DNA from: Cydia pomonella
Lineage: Eukaryota; Arthropoda; Insecta; Lepidoptera; Tortricidae
Length of the DNA: 64,000 bases
Reading direction: 5' to 3'
Assembly (NCBI RefSeq): GCF_033807575.1
Contig: NC_084710.1
Span: 20,998,357 to 21,062,356, forward strand
In this document: positions 9,455 through 18,900 of the stretch, piece after piece
Layout of the letters: each line of letters starts with the position of its first letter
Numbering within the stretch: position 1 is the stretch's first letter
The notes under the pieces: model-generated
What the model was told of the DNA's origin: nothing
The model's database searches: none
What the model saw: only the letters and a program-made list of their open reading frames with translations
Program-made: the position numbers and the translations under genes

Positions 9455-9655
9455 TGAAATAGTTATTTGTGCAACAAGAGAGGAACGTTGGTTTTTCTTG
9501 CGAGTATTGATTTTGAGTCCCGAGTAAGCGAAAGATTCTATAATTGAGTCACGAGCGAAGCGAGTTATTCTATGTTTGAATCCTGAGCGTAGCGAGTGAC
9601 TCCAAAACACGAGATGTAAAATAACTTTGCTCTCGTGTGACACATACAACTTTTC
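9455..9655 (+). repeat. TAGTTATTTGTGCAACA family, copy 1
   Basis: TAGTTATTTGTGCAACAAGA, AAGCGAAAGATTCTATAAT, GAGCGTAGCGAG and CACGAGATGTAAA recur in the same order at 47,022-47,250 and, inverted, at 29,935-30,130. It also contains short back-and-forth repeats of the type GAGCGAAGCGAG. Non-coding dispersed element of unknown class. Confidence 0.7.
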
Positions 9656-10266
9656 ACTTCAGTAGTGGGAACATATCAAAGGTTTAAAAAAATGAACATC
9701 AAGTAAAATTAACCACATTTATTTACATTCATGACTGAAAGGCATCATCATTATGACGAAAGCTTCTAGAAATATTCCTGAATTTATGGCCTTCATTAAA
9801 TTAAAAAGCTTCTTTGTCTCACTCCCTGGAGTGACGAATGTAGGCTTGTTCGAGCTGCTGAGGTGAAAAAAAATTAGCCAAACTCATTGAGTACCTAATT
9901 CAAAAGCAAAACTGAACTCAAGTAATGACGTAAGTTTAGCTCATTACCCTAAAACCGATTTTGTATATGTTACGTAACACATGTGTAATTTTCAACTAAA
10001 ACGTACCACATTGTCGGTTGTCGACAAGGTTGATTTGAAATTAAAGCTTTATGGAAATAGCGTCTTATTAAAAACCAGTAATAAGTACCCTTTTGGTTGA
10101 AAATAGCACAAATAGTTCGCAAGTTCCAGCATTAAGTAAGTAACAAATAAGTTGTTACTGTTATGCAAACATTTCTTTATATATGGTTTCTGTTTTAGTT
10201 ATGAAGCAATTAATATTTAATGTACCTCAGAATATTTTGTTACCTAACTCGTATAGTTCGTGCAAA
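9656..10266. other. Unassigned stretch; possible retroelement scrap at 9,815-9,872
   Basis: CTCCCTGGAGTGACGAATGT followed by GTTCGAGCTGCTGAGGTGA looks like a scrap of a common retroelement, encoding LPGVTNVGLFELLR in one frame. It is too short to place. Confidence 0.3.
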
Positions 10267-10535
10267 AAAAGTGTAGAAAAAGTAAGAACGAATCGCCTAG
10301 CGTAGTATGGGCATGTGATGTGGAGGGATGAAAGTCGTGTGACGAGAAAGGTATTACGAATGAATGTGGAGGGATGGAACGGGAGGGGAAAACCTAGAAA
10401 AAGGATGGATTGTGTGAGATGACATGAAACAAACGCGAGTGAATGATGAGATGACGAGTGACAGAAATATATTAAAGAAAGAGACATGCTGCGCCGACCC
10501 CAAATGAATGGGATAAGGGCATGCGAATGATGACT
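10267..10535 (+). pseudogene. RTE-like LINE ORF2 C-terminal relic
   Basis: Plus-strand translation gives YGHVMWRDESRVTRKVLRM, then GRGKPRKRWMDCVR, then after a frameshift DDMKQTRVNDEMTSDR and KKETCCADPK. The order YGHV.RR......RKVL.M.....RG.P..RWMDCV..D matches the C-terminus of lepidopteran RTE-type LINEs. A TAG before YGHV and at least one frameshift near 10,420 make it a pseudogene. It is a different lineage from the relic at 6,463. Confidence 0.85.
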
Positions 10536-10549
10536 CGTATTTGTGTCAC

Positions 10550-10628
10550 GATGACGCGCCGATTTGTTAAATCCAACCTTTAATGATATGGTAATATGAG
10601 TCAAGACACGCGTCTTCGTGAATGACTC
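10550..10628. mobile_element. MITE, CGTGTCAT..CACGATGACGCG family
   Basis: TGTGTCACGATGACGCG at the left and CGCGTCTTCGTGAATGACTC at the right are imperfect inverted ends around an AAATCCAACCTTTAAT core. A better copy lies at 25,151-25,242, and a truncated one at 38,790-38,818. Confidence 0.7.
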
Positions 10629-11017
10629 GATCTATATTAAGGTGATATTCGGATGTCAACTATAACTGTATAAGTATTGCAACATTACTGCGGTGCATTT
10701 ATCGATTTTTTTGATAAAATAAATGACGGATGGTACGTCATAAGCAGGACCCGCACATGTCATGACGTTGACGGAAAAATACGTCACGCTGCATAGAGTG
10801 AGATAATTCAAATTAGTCTTTTCGTAAAAATTATGTACGCATTTGTCAACCTCTTTAGTTTACCGATATTTAAACTTGAAATAATCATTAAAATACATCT
10901 AACTGACTTCTACTATCTTACTGTCACTTAACTAAATAATAGATTGTTCTTTTAAATAAATAAAAAATTAACAGTGTATTTAACGTAAATACTTGTTAAG
11001 TGTGAAAACTCCCTGTA
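10629..11017. other. Unassigned AT-rich stretch
   Basis: Nothing supported. Confidence 0.4.
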
Positions 11018-11068
11018 TGTTACATTACGTCATTTTTGCGTCAACGGCATGAAATGTACGGATACTAA

Positions 11069-11177
11069 GGACCTACCGCGAACCACGTTCGACGTGTTGC
11101 CTCTCTGTCGCATTAGTAAATTCATCCGTAGGTGTGGCAGGGAGGCAAAACTTCGAACGTGATTCGCGGTAGGCCCT
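11069..11177. mobile_element. Palindromic MITE, CCTACCGCGAACCACGTTCGA type
   Basis: GGACCTACCGCGAACCACGT at the left is mirrored by TTCGAACGTGATTCGCGGTA then GGCCCT at the right. Sub-arms TTGCCTCTCTGTCGCA and TGTGGCAGGGAGGCAA are also inverted. The minus-strand open frame at 11,030-11,236 merely crosses it. Confidence 0.8.
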
Positions 11178-11474
11178 CTGGTCATAAGTTTAGTGATGCA
11201 GCAGTGAACGTCTTTCATACACCTATTGCATAACATTTAATATGAACGTCACTGAGTTTAGCTATTTCGCATCACTAGCGCGTTTGCACACCAGGCATTA
11301 TCTGAATAGCTGGCGCACCGTGTGCTCGGTCGTGTACAAGCCGAAATTATAGCCCAGCTTCAATATAAACTAACGGCCCGATTCGAAGAATGAAATACGA
11401 TAACGATAAGTTCTGGTTTAGATAAGTTCTCATTTAGATATCGTTTGTATGTCTTATAAATTCGGGGCCTGTAC

Positions 11475-11554
11475 TTTTTTTTTATACCACGACGGTGGCA
11501 AACAAGCATACGGCCCGCCTGATGGTAAGCAGTCACCGTAGCCTATGGACGCCT
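11475..11554 (-). mobile_element. Short LINE 3' tail (VVGHSTADV family), reverse strand
   Basis: A T-run, then CGGTGGCAAACAAGCATACG, GCCCGCCTGATGGTAAGCAG and GTAGCCTATGGACGCC, is the reverse complement of the last ~80 bases of the family listed at 2,488. Confidence 0.8.
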
Positions 11555-11605
11555 ATTTTCATGCTGTTGACGCAAAAATGACGTAATTTAACATTCAGCG
11601 AGTTT

Positions 11606-12150
11606 TTTTTACAACACTACGGTAATGTATGAGGTAAGTGTTACGATTAATTAATGAATAAAAATTAGACATAATTAATTTATCATAAAATTAAACACAT
11701 GCTTTCATGCCAAACATTATAAATAAAAATATGTTTTTAATTCGTATTTTCATTTGTGTTAATAATATTTTTACCATGTTTATAAAATTGTAAACTTTAT
11801 TATAGCTTACGTATATTATGAAAGTTTAACCCTTTAATTCTCTGATGTATTGTCTGTTGGTGATCCTAAATAAATTAAAAAAATATATATATATATATTT
11901 GGCAAACAACTTGGAAGTTCGTAAGTTTAAGCCTCTCGAGCTAAGCTCAATAAAAAATATTATAAAATAGCTCCTATTGATTCTATTTTAGAAAAAATCT
12001 TAAAGACGGTCAAAGATAATGTCAAACCCACATCAAAAGTAAATGCTACAAAACCACCACCACAAGCCACAGACAAATCTGATAATTCCATGATACTTCA
12101 TGATCTTTTTAATATAAAAAATAAGAAAAAAAAACGCAATATTTTATAGT
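11606..12150 (+). repeat. Duplicated segment, copy A, with a 72-codon open frame
   Basis: This segment aligns with 15,745-16,205, sharing GTATGAGGTA, ATGCCAAACAT, TTTTTACCATGTTTAT, GGCAAACAACTTG, GTTCGTAAGTTTAAGCCTCT and AAGACGGTCAAAGATAATGT in order. Copy A keeps an open frame at 11,931-12,149 that ends in a lysine-rich tail; it includes KIAPIDSILEKILKTVKDNV, PPPQATDKSDN and HDLFNIKNKKKKRN. Copy B is frameshifted there. The frame has no ATG near its start, so it would be a 3' exon if real; TATGAG|GTAAGT at 11,630 looks like a splice donor. I do not recognise the protein. A gene fragment duplicated at DNA level is the favoured, unproven reading. Confidence 0.5.
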
Positions 12151-12417
12151 TTGTTATACGAAATCTTAATTTAACCATTACAGTCAACAATTAGAAAAAT
12201 GCCACTTTTAAAGGTCTTAGCACATTGTTACAACTCAACAGCCACTCGACTCAAAATTAAATAATGAAATTGAAGCCTTATCTTGTATGTCCTATAGTAC
12301 AATTTTAAAATTTAGGTAACTGTCGGGTGGTCTACTCGTCGTCCACTAAGGTGAACCAAAAGTGAGTTGAGTTGGTGTGGAATTGGTATAGTGTGCGAAG
12401 ACCTTAACACGTCACGT

Positions 12418-12488
12418 CACGTGTAAATTTATTCGATAGCGTGGCGTGACGTACCTACGCGTTAGCGTTAAGTCTCATTTTGTATGGT
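12418..12488 (+). mobile_element. Half copy of the CCCCTAGTGTAAAT MITE
   Basis: GTGTAAATTTATTCGATAGC, GTGACGTACC and GTTAAGTCTCATTTTGTATG match one arm of the palindromic MITE (see 2,118). The second arm is missing. Confidence 0.75.
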
Positions 12489-12497
12489 CGGCTTTCA

Positions 12498-12690
12498 AGT
12501 ACTGTTCGTATTCCGACTACACCAGCTTTGCTGCTGCAGTATTGCAGCATGACATTATTGCTGACTGTTTCTGCTGCTAATGTCAAAATTAATGTTGCTA
12601 CCCGAATGAGGAGGCAAACTGACATTTCATCACGCCAGGTGGCGACTTCATAACAGTACTGCTGTCACTGTCAAATGACATATTTTTTTT
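12498..12690. repeat. GCAGTATTGCAG-rich dispersed repeat
   Basis: CTGCTGCAGTATTGCAGCAT, TTGCTGACTG and CTGCTGTCACTGTCA resemble 56,138-56,330 (GCGGTATTGCAGTGCGACGT, CTGTCACTGTCACC). Shorter related pieces lie at 25,268-25,312, 31,218-31,262 and 56,826-56,882. Homology is loose. Confidence 0.4.
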
Positions 12691-13520
12691 CAAATAAATT
12701 GTAAACCTTCTCCCTTTTCTCCAAAATACTTCAATGTTGTGCGACAAATTGTATCTGATAGTATCGTAGGGCGGGCGAAAATGAAACGCCTTCTTGTATA
12801 AACAGGTATATTTCAAAGCTTTGTTTTCGATCGAACACTCGTAATATAAGACGAAAAACTGCATGTGAGCCTTCTAAAAATTTGAATAAACGGTAAAATA
12901 CACATAATAAATATATTAAGTGATTACCTTTGTATAAAATCAGCCTGTTTCCACCATCGGTACCATTTCTCCTCGCTCGGTTTGCAGTTCCCGTACAGTC
13001 ATAAATGAGTATATTTTACCTTAATAATCGCAAGTATTACTAAAAAAATCGCAACCATACACTTGACACGAATCGTGGCGGGATCTATCAGATCTATAGG
13101 GCGTTCCAATCAGCGAAAGACAGTACTTAACGATAATTAGTTTATTTTTAAACTTGGCGAATTTTTCACAGAGTTAGTAACAGTGCACAAAAAAAAAGTA
13201 GAATCAAACCAAGATAAACGTCATTCATAATTTCATAGAAGTTTGACGTTGAAAATAACCCATACACCGTCTGGGCTATCAAAATCGCTGCCAACTTATC
13301 TTGTTCAGACTCTAATACAGACTGTGTAAGTGTCGACCTTTATAGAGTACGCAGGAGCAAACACCGTCAGCACAAACTTAACCACGGGTTTCCATTTCCA
13401 TACACTAGATAGGAAAGTGCACAGAGTAGCTGAATCTTCGCATAATATTAACCGCGTCACTTGTTGATTCGAAATAATCAAATTAACAAATCAAACTTAG
13501 AACTTAACTATTCTATGAAA
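12691..13520. other. Unassigned stretch
   Basis: No domain-bearing frame, repeat or RNA gene is supported. Confidence 0.4.
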
Positions 13521-13526
13521 GACAAT

Positions 13527-13675
13527 TAGACAAACGCTGGCGCGTTCTATCTCTACGCCGCTGCTATCTAGCGAATGGTTTGCACACTAATGTCTAATAC
13601 ATGCCATGAAACTGTGATAGACTAACGCTTGCGCGATCTATCTCGACGCTAGCGCCATCTAGCGAGCAATTGGGC
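13527..13675 (+). repeat. Two diverged ~60-bp direct repeats, GCGCG.TCTATCTC type
   Basis: TAGACAAACGCTGGCGCGTT at 13,527 and TAGACTAACGCTTGCGCGAT at 13,618 start two related units spaced 91 bases apart. Both continue with CTATCTC.ACGC and GC.ATCTAGCGA. The second unit runs into the inverted repeat at 13,662. Confidence 0.65.
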
Positions 13676-13724
13676 AAACTTTCCGTATTCCATACCAATA
13701 CGGAAAGTTTGCCCAATTGCTCGC
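13662..13724. other. Perfect 28-bp inverted repeat, 7-base loop
   Basis: The arm starting GCGAGCAATTGGGCAAACTT (13,662-13,689) is exactly mirrored at 13,697-13,724, with the loop CCATACC. No terminal duplication is obvious. Confidence 0.9.
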
Positions 13725-14191
13725 TGGTTATATTACAATGCTAATTTATTAAAATCAATTCATAATATTAGGATTACAAACTTCAGAAACGATAATCAAT
13801 GTCTGACAATCGTACTCTACGCACGAAACGACTCTTACAGAACGGTACTTGGGTTTAAGCTGTCTTGAAGTATTAAATTTATTTAAAACAAAAAAAAAAT
13901 ATTTTTCCGATGATATATTGCACGTATATAAAAATGTTTACTTCTAAAAGTCATAGGTGTCATCATCCCTTTATTATACCTAAGTTTGGCAATTCCTTAC
14001 ATTGATTCCCCTGCAGATGACCTCTTTTCTAATCTTATCTCTCTTGTTTACTAGATCGTCGGCCTATCTTGTGAAAGGTCGCAGAATTTTTCTGTACTTG
14101 TTTGCCAATCCTGAACTTTTCGGACCGTTTAACAATTGTATGGAGAATGTCGGTCGACGGTTTATACCCCGTCGATGGCAAAACCCGTTTG
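13725..14191. other. Unassigned stretch
   Basis: The open frames starting at 14,002 and 14,102 run into the LINE tail at 14,192. Their upstream parts show no domain. Confidence 0.4.
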
Positions 14192-14540
14192 GACCCGGGT
14201 ACGCCCTTAAACTACGTCCACAAGAGAGGTATAGGCATTGTGAATGTCATCTCGCTCTGTGTGGTAGGGCACAGCACAGCGGATGTCATTCCAGATCTAG
14301 AGCAGAGCCCAACTGGGGAAGTACCTCCACCTTACAGAAAACCGCAGCCAAATAACACTTGACCTTACTCATAGTGTTGTGTACCTGCCGGTGAGTAAGG
14401 TTGCCAGAGCTCAACGAGGGGTGGGAGGGGGTTAGGGTCGGCAACGCGCATGTAACTCCTCTGGAGTTGCAGGCGTACAAGGCTACGGATACTGCTTACC
14501 ATCAGGCGGGCCGTATGCTTGTTTGCCACCGACGTAGTAT
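14192..14540 (+). mobile_element. LINE 3'-terminal fragment (VVGHSTADV family)
   Basis: Starts at TTGGACCCGGGTACGCCCTT. An open frame includes LNYVHKRGIGIVNVISL, CVVGHSTADVIPDLEQ and PPPYRKPQPNNT before a stop at 14,360-14,362; non-coding sequence follows to CATCAGGCGGGCCGTATGCT and CCACCGACGTAGTAT. Compared with 2,488, this copy extends further 5'. The frame is shared by the copies at 30,834 and 44,438. Confidence 0.8.
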
Positions 14541-14545
14541 ATAAA

Positions 14546-14612
14546 AACGCGTACAGCCCGCCTGATGGTAAGCGGTCACCGTAGGCTATGGACGCCTGCA
14601 ATTACAAGGATA
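14546..14612 (-). mobile_element. Short LINE 3' tail, opposite strand
   Basis: GTACAGCCCGCCTGATGGTA and GTAGGCTATGGACGCCTGCA are the reverse complement of the family's 3' end. It lies head-to-head with the plus-strand copy that ends at 14,540, so two insertions abut. Confidence 0.8.
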
Positions 14613-14677
14613 TTACATGCGCGTTGACGACAATTAAAAAACCTGTAACCTCCTTTTCTAAACCCCATACTGTAGAC

Positions 14678-14809
14678 CAGGGGTCCCGAATGGCGACCTA
14701 TATTATTTTTTTACTGATTTAATAAACTCAAGTAGAAACGGACCGCGATAGTAATTTTAATTTAAAAACCGGACCCCTGAAGACTGAGAGAACTAATTGG
14801 TGATCCCTG
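14678..14809. mobile_element. hAT-type MITE with exact 8-bp target duplication
   Basis: The element begins CAGGGGTCCCGAATGGCGAC and ends TTGGTGATCCCTG, imperfect inverted termini of the CAGGG type. CTGTAGAC directly precedes it (14,670-14,677) and directly follows it (14,810-14,817), an exact 8-bp duplication. That size is the hAT signature. It is 132 bases long and has no coding capacity. Confidence 0.9.
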
Positions 14810-14817
14810 CTGTAGAC

Positions 14818-15540
14818 CCTCGAGAATACCTCGGCAGGAAGCTCTTTCCTCAACCGGAGTGACCGCGGGTGGAAATTCCTCTTCAGTGGTAAGTAATCAA
14901 ATTTTGTTGGAGCATTCTCTTATTTAACTTTATCTCATATTTGCAAAACTATTCTTGGCTAGGGCTTTAAATTTGTGACATTTAATTTGGGGCAATAATA
15001 TATAGTTTCACAACAGGGTCGCCAGAACGGTGCCTGTTGTTACTGAATGGCACAGTTTAAATCCCCAGTCTATGCATTGAGGTCGCTGGCAGACGCGCCA
15101 AAATTAGCTACGATTTTACACGATTCTAACAATGGTTTACGTACAAAAAACGAACGTGCTTAAGAAATGCTCATACTAACGTTAAAAGCACAACATTTGA
15201 AAAACCTAACCAGTTTACGAGTTTTTGACCAGCAGATCCTCCTCCTTTTTGGAAATTCGTTAATTTAATCTGTCCAGTAGTTTAGTCGCTATCCACTGTT
15301 GATACACAAAATACAAACAAAAAAAATCCACAATCATCGACCTTTTTTTAACGTTTGCCCGTAGTCGGGCAAAAAAAGAGCCATCATTATATTTATGAAA
15401 ACGTGCAGTTCATGACGGTCATCAAGCTTAATTTTTCTCCATTCGACTCCCAAACTCAACAAAAGTTTGATAGATAGCACCCGCCATATTTCAAGTCATT
15501 TTGCATTCACATCGTCACTGACATTTTTCTGCGCTGAGCA
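14818..15540. other. Unassigned stretch
   Basis: 14,818-14,890 is GC-richer (CAACCGGAGTGACCGCGGGT) and could be a retroelement scrap, but I cannot place it. Nothing else is supported. Confidence 0.35.
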
Positions 15541-15780
15541 CCTTTTTATCGTGTGACAACGGCGGTCCATTCAGCCAGTTTGGCTGAAACCTCCCGAGCT
15601 TGAGCACGCGCGCCGGGAACTTGAATTCGAATTTCGAACGGCGAACGTTCTATTTTAGAATTTGAGTTTGAAAAGTGCGTTGGAAGTATTTTTGTGGATG
15701 TTGTTTGTTTTGTGAAGTGGTCGGAGGTGTTTTAGAATTTTTTAATAACTGAGTAACGGTGTTTTCGTGTATATGAGGTA
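15541..15780 (+). other. GC-rich block with a possible splice donor
   Basis: A GC-rich patch (CGAGCTTGAGCACGCGCGCC) stands out from the AT-rich surroundings. Upstream, CCATTCAGCCAG contains an initiator-like TCAG; downstream, TATATGAG|GTATGT at 15,776 fits a splice donor. The arrangement suggests a non-coding first exon on the plus strand, but no downstream coding exon is recognised. The donor-like site is shared with copy A at 11,630. Confidence 0.25.
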
Positions 15781-16205
15781 TGTTTTACGATTCATTCATT
15801 CATAAAAATTAGATATAATTATGCTTTAATGCCAAACATGAAATAATAAAAAATATGTTTTTATTCGTATTTTCATATGATAAAGTATTTAGTGCGATCA
15901 TATTAAATAATTTTTGTTAATAATGTTTTTACCATGTTTATCAAAATGTAAACTTTATTTAATAAGCTTACGTAGTTCATGAAATTTTAACCCTTTAATT
16001 GGCAAACAACTTGAAAGTTCGTAAGTTTAAGCCTCTCGGAGCTCAATTATTACATATAAGTAGTGCTATTGATTTTATTTTAGAAAAAAATAAATAAAAA
16101 AGACGGTCAAAGATAATGTACCCACATCAAAATACCACAAGTCACAGACAAATCTGATAATTCATGATTGTTTTAAATATAAAAAAATTGCCGAATAAAC
16201 ATAAT
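15745..16205 (+). repeat. Duplicated segment, copy B
   Basis: Partner of 11,606-12,150, about 4.1 kb downstream in the same orientation. It has a ~35-base insertion near 15,878, lacks a ~55-base block that copy A has before GGCAAACAAC, and its equivalent of the copy-A frame is broken by several indels. Confidence 0.75.
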
Positions 16206-16312
16206 GTTTATAGTAAATCGTTAATCAAGGGATAAAAGGCGAACATGCTAGACGAGTTATCTGTTAATAGTTCGAGATTTCACCTGAGTTAAACACTCTA
16301 CTTTTTAAACCT
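16206..16312 (+). repeat. TTGTTAACCAAGG family copy
   Basis: TTATAGTAAATCGTTAATCA, AGGGATAAAAGGC and GAGTTAAACACTCTACTTTT match 43,190-43,282 and the inverse of 63,497-63,622. Confidence 0.6.
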
Positions 16313-17217
16313 ATAAATTTTAGCCCGCTTCATAAACAATGAGCCATTTTCAGAACGTGAGAAATCAAAACGTCTTTTATTGTAAGAAAGAAAATAGATA
16401 ATCATGCTTAGAGGTTTATTGCTAGCCCAGTTTTTTTACTATAAGGTACTAACAAATAAGTTACCGATATTTTAAAAGATGATACTTTAAAACAATAACT
16501 ATAAATAGATATTAAGAAAACTTTCATATCATTTTTTTGTTTTGTTAACCAAAAAAAAAATTTTTTTCGAAAAACAATCACATGTGCATTTAACTGACAA
16601 GATATTTAACACTTTCATGTCTACAATTGGTTATCTTAAATGTCATAATCAACGTGTCATTTGATTTATCAATGTGAAGTGTTCAGTTGTTAGGTAAAAT
16701 AGATTCTAAAATCTTTAAAATGAGGTCTTATTTAATTACCACAGTAACAGGACGTTTTATGAAGCAATTTGTTTTCCAATTTCCTCCAAAAAAAACCACC
16801 ATGAAATCTACGTTTTATACTTAAATATAATCCAGGAGCCGAGTACTATGAGCTGTAAAAATATTGGTACCTAATTTGTTAGCATTTTATAAATTATACA
16901 TGTCACTATACTCTGTATCTTTATACCTAATGTATCTTTAAATAAAAGTAAACAATTTTTAAATTTTCGGGTAGTTACAACATTTATTGGTTAACCAACC
17001 AAATACAAAAACGCTTGAATCTGTGACTGAACGAGCTGACTTTAACCTACATTATTTGATCATGTAATATTTTCATCTTCCCTCAACTGGCTTAAGAAGC
17101 CATTTGAGGGTAGATTTTGTTTACTTTTATTTAACAACCTAAAGATACAGAGTATAGCTTCTGCCCACGTTTTCGCCTACGTGGAATAATAATGATAATT
17201 GATAAAAACGGGATAAA
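16313..17217. other. Unassigned AT-rich stretch
   Basis: No supported feature. A loose inverted pair, CAACTGGCTTAAGAAGCCAT, near 17,084 is too short to interpret. Confidence 0.4.
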
Positions 17218-17432
17218 TGCGAGCCGGACTCGCCCACCGAGCGTTCCGTGCTTTTAGTATTTGTTGTTATAGCGGCAACAGAAATACATTATCTGTCCGA
17301 AATTTCAACCGTCTAATAACTATCATGGCTCATGAGATACAGCCTGGTGATCTGTCACCACAGACAGATGGACGGACAGCGGAGTCTTAGTAATAGGATC
17401 CTGTTTTACCTTTTGAGAACGGAACCCTAAAA
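17218..17432 (+). mobile_element. GGTTCCG-type dispersed element, short copy
   Basis: Head GCGAGCCGGACTCGCCCACC and GCGTTCCGTGCTTTTAGTAT, internal CAACAGAAATACAT, then a CAGACAGATGGACGGACAGC stretch and the tail ACGGAACCCTAAAAA. A close relative is inverted at 30,265-30,472. Confidence 0.75.
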
Positions 17433-17698
17433 ACTGTCTAATGTCCTTCCTCGGGACTCATACAATCTTCATACCAAATTTAATTTAAATCGGTTTAGAA
17501 GTTTAAGCGAGAGGTAATAGACAGACAGACAAATTACTTCTAACAGAACTAAATACACGTGTTAAATACTCGATAACTTGGTACGAGACTTAATAAGAGA
17601 TTAATACCTATTATACGAGATCAATGAAACCAAATAGCAATTATTTCCGCTCACTCCTGAAAAGGAAGACTCTTTTGTTTGTACGTTACACAATATTG
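17433..17698 (+). repeat. Possible LINE 3' UTR scrap (ACAGACAGACA type)
   Basis: ATACCAAATTTAATTTAAAT, CGGTTTAGAAGTTTAAGCG and TAGACAGACAGACAAATTAC form a pattern common in lepidopteran LINE 3' regions. The relationship was not proven. Confidence 0.35.
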
Positions 17699-17832
17699 TT
17701 AATTAAGGTTCAAAGAGATCAGTTTCGATCCCGGAAAATCTTGTCTGAAAATCTGTTGACATGTTCTATCGTTGATCGTTTCAGATAACGCCGTCGTATG
17801 TTTTTTCTTTACTTTTTCGTTCGCTTCTATTA

Positions 17833-17886
17833 TTAAATCTGGGAGCACGGTAGTGCCGCCGCCAAGACGAGCAACGAGAAGCGCAT
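17833..17886 (-). other. 17-codon hydrophobic open frame (doubtful)
   Basis: On the minus strand an ATG at 17,886 opens MRFSLLVLAAALPCSQI followed by TAA. It has the shape of a secretory signal peptide (basic residue, hydrophobic core, small residues, Cys), but no splice donor of good quality follows. It may be chance. A longer overlapping minus frame (17,699-17,893) starts with GTG and shows no domain. Confidence 0.12.
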
Positions 17887-17929
17887 TGGGCACTACCTAC
17901 CTTTTCTCGAAGCGCTTGGCCGTTTTTTT

Positions 17930-18483
17930 GAACCCACATAACTTGGGTTTGGATTATACCAGATTCATAAAGTTCTTGGGATATAATTTCAATAGACTAT
18001 ATCTATTTAACCATCGAATCTGCTCACAACATTTTCACGAGAATCGGTTGAGAATTGTGACCTGTAGAGAACATCAAGACATACGAAAACATTTTTGCCC
18101 AAGCTGAAAGCAAGACCTTTACTAACACTCGGTTTATAACGATAATGATTTTAAGTTACCAATTATCTCTCCACTACAAAGGACTTTTCATTCGTTTAAC
18201 ATTAAAAAATCCTTAATGAAGTCTTCTGAACGAAGCTCTAAAGAATTACTCGGTCGTTTTTCATACTCAATAATGAACCTCCATCAAAGCAGTATTATCT
18301 CTAAGGTTGAAGAAGGAAACTCAGCACTCAAAAGAAGGTCGTCTTTGAGATGAAATTTCTGTTTTGCATCTGGTTTGAGTTTACAAAGCTAATGAGTTGC
18401 ATTAGCACTCTTAAAAATGCTAAGAACTTTGCATACAATTTTTTCACATATTTCTATGTGCATTTTTAGCGCAAGAAATTATT
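17930..18483. other. Unassigned stretch
   Basis: No supported feature; the frame at 17,772-18,107 shows no domain. Confidence 0.4.
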
Positions 18484-18712
18484 CTTTACAGTACATATGG
18501 GGCTACTTTATAGCACTAGTGCGAGAAGTAGCATATTACGTTACTGTGTCGAACATTTAAAGGGCCATATGTACTGTAAAACGTTGTACGATACATGTGC
18601 GAATAGGTAATTCGCAACTCGTGTCGATTTAAAACACTCCCTTCGGTCGTGTTTTAATTTATCGCCACTCGTTTCGAATTTCCTATTTTTCGCACTTGTA
18701 TCGTAATGTACT
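18484..18712 (+). repeat. TACAGTACATATGG family, copy 1
   Basis: TTTACAGTACATATGGGGCT, CACTAGTGCG, ACGTTGTACGATACATGTGC, AATTCGCAACTCG and TTCGCACTTGTATCGTAATG match, in inverted order and strand, 57,945-58,137. Internal ends are partly palindromic. Non-coding. Confidence 0.65.
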
Positions 18713-18804
18713 ATTACCTAAAGACGTCACATCGTTAGGTTTGTTTTTGCGTTCGAAGTTGAATATAAAATACACGGGTTAAATGTTCTTCTTTTTCTTC
18801 TTCT

Positions 18805-18900
18805 TCACTGGCTCAGTGACCCAAACAGGATCTTGGCCTTTGACACAGGAGAGCGCCACTCTGCCCTATCCTGCGCCACTTCACGCCAGTTGGGTATTCC
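18805..18900 (-). pseudogene. RTE-like LINE ORF2 terminal relic
   Basis: On the minus strand an uninterrupted 31-codon frame reads GIPNWREVAQDRAEWR then KAKILFGSLSQ followed by TGA. The pattern W...AQDR..WR..V...K...GSLSQ-stop is the extreme C-terminus of lepidopteran RTE-type LINEs. Downstream lies an (GAA)n tail (18,785-18,800). It is a very short, 5'-truncated insertion. Confidence 0.75.

Larger units (their letters stand above)
11018..11593. mobile_element. Long-TIR element with other repeats nested inside
   Basis: The left end TGTTACATTACGTCATTTTT, then GCGTCAAC.GCATGAAA, is repeated inverted at 11,555-11,593 with only a few mismatches, giving inverted ends of about 38 bases. Inside are a second palindromic MITE (11,069-11,177), a decayed GGCCCGATTCGAAGAATGA repeat (near 11,375-11,468) and a LINE tail (11,475-11,554). 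No transposase is visible. I could not fix a target duplication. Confidence 0.7.
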
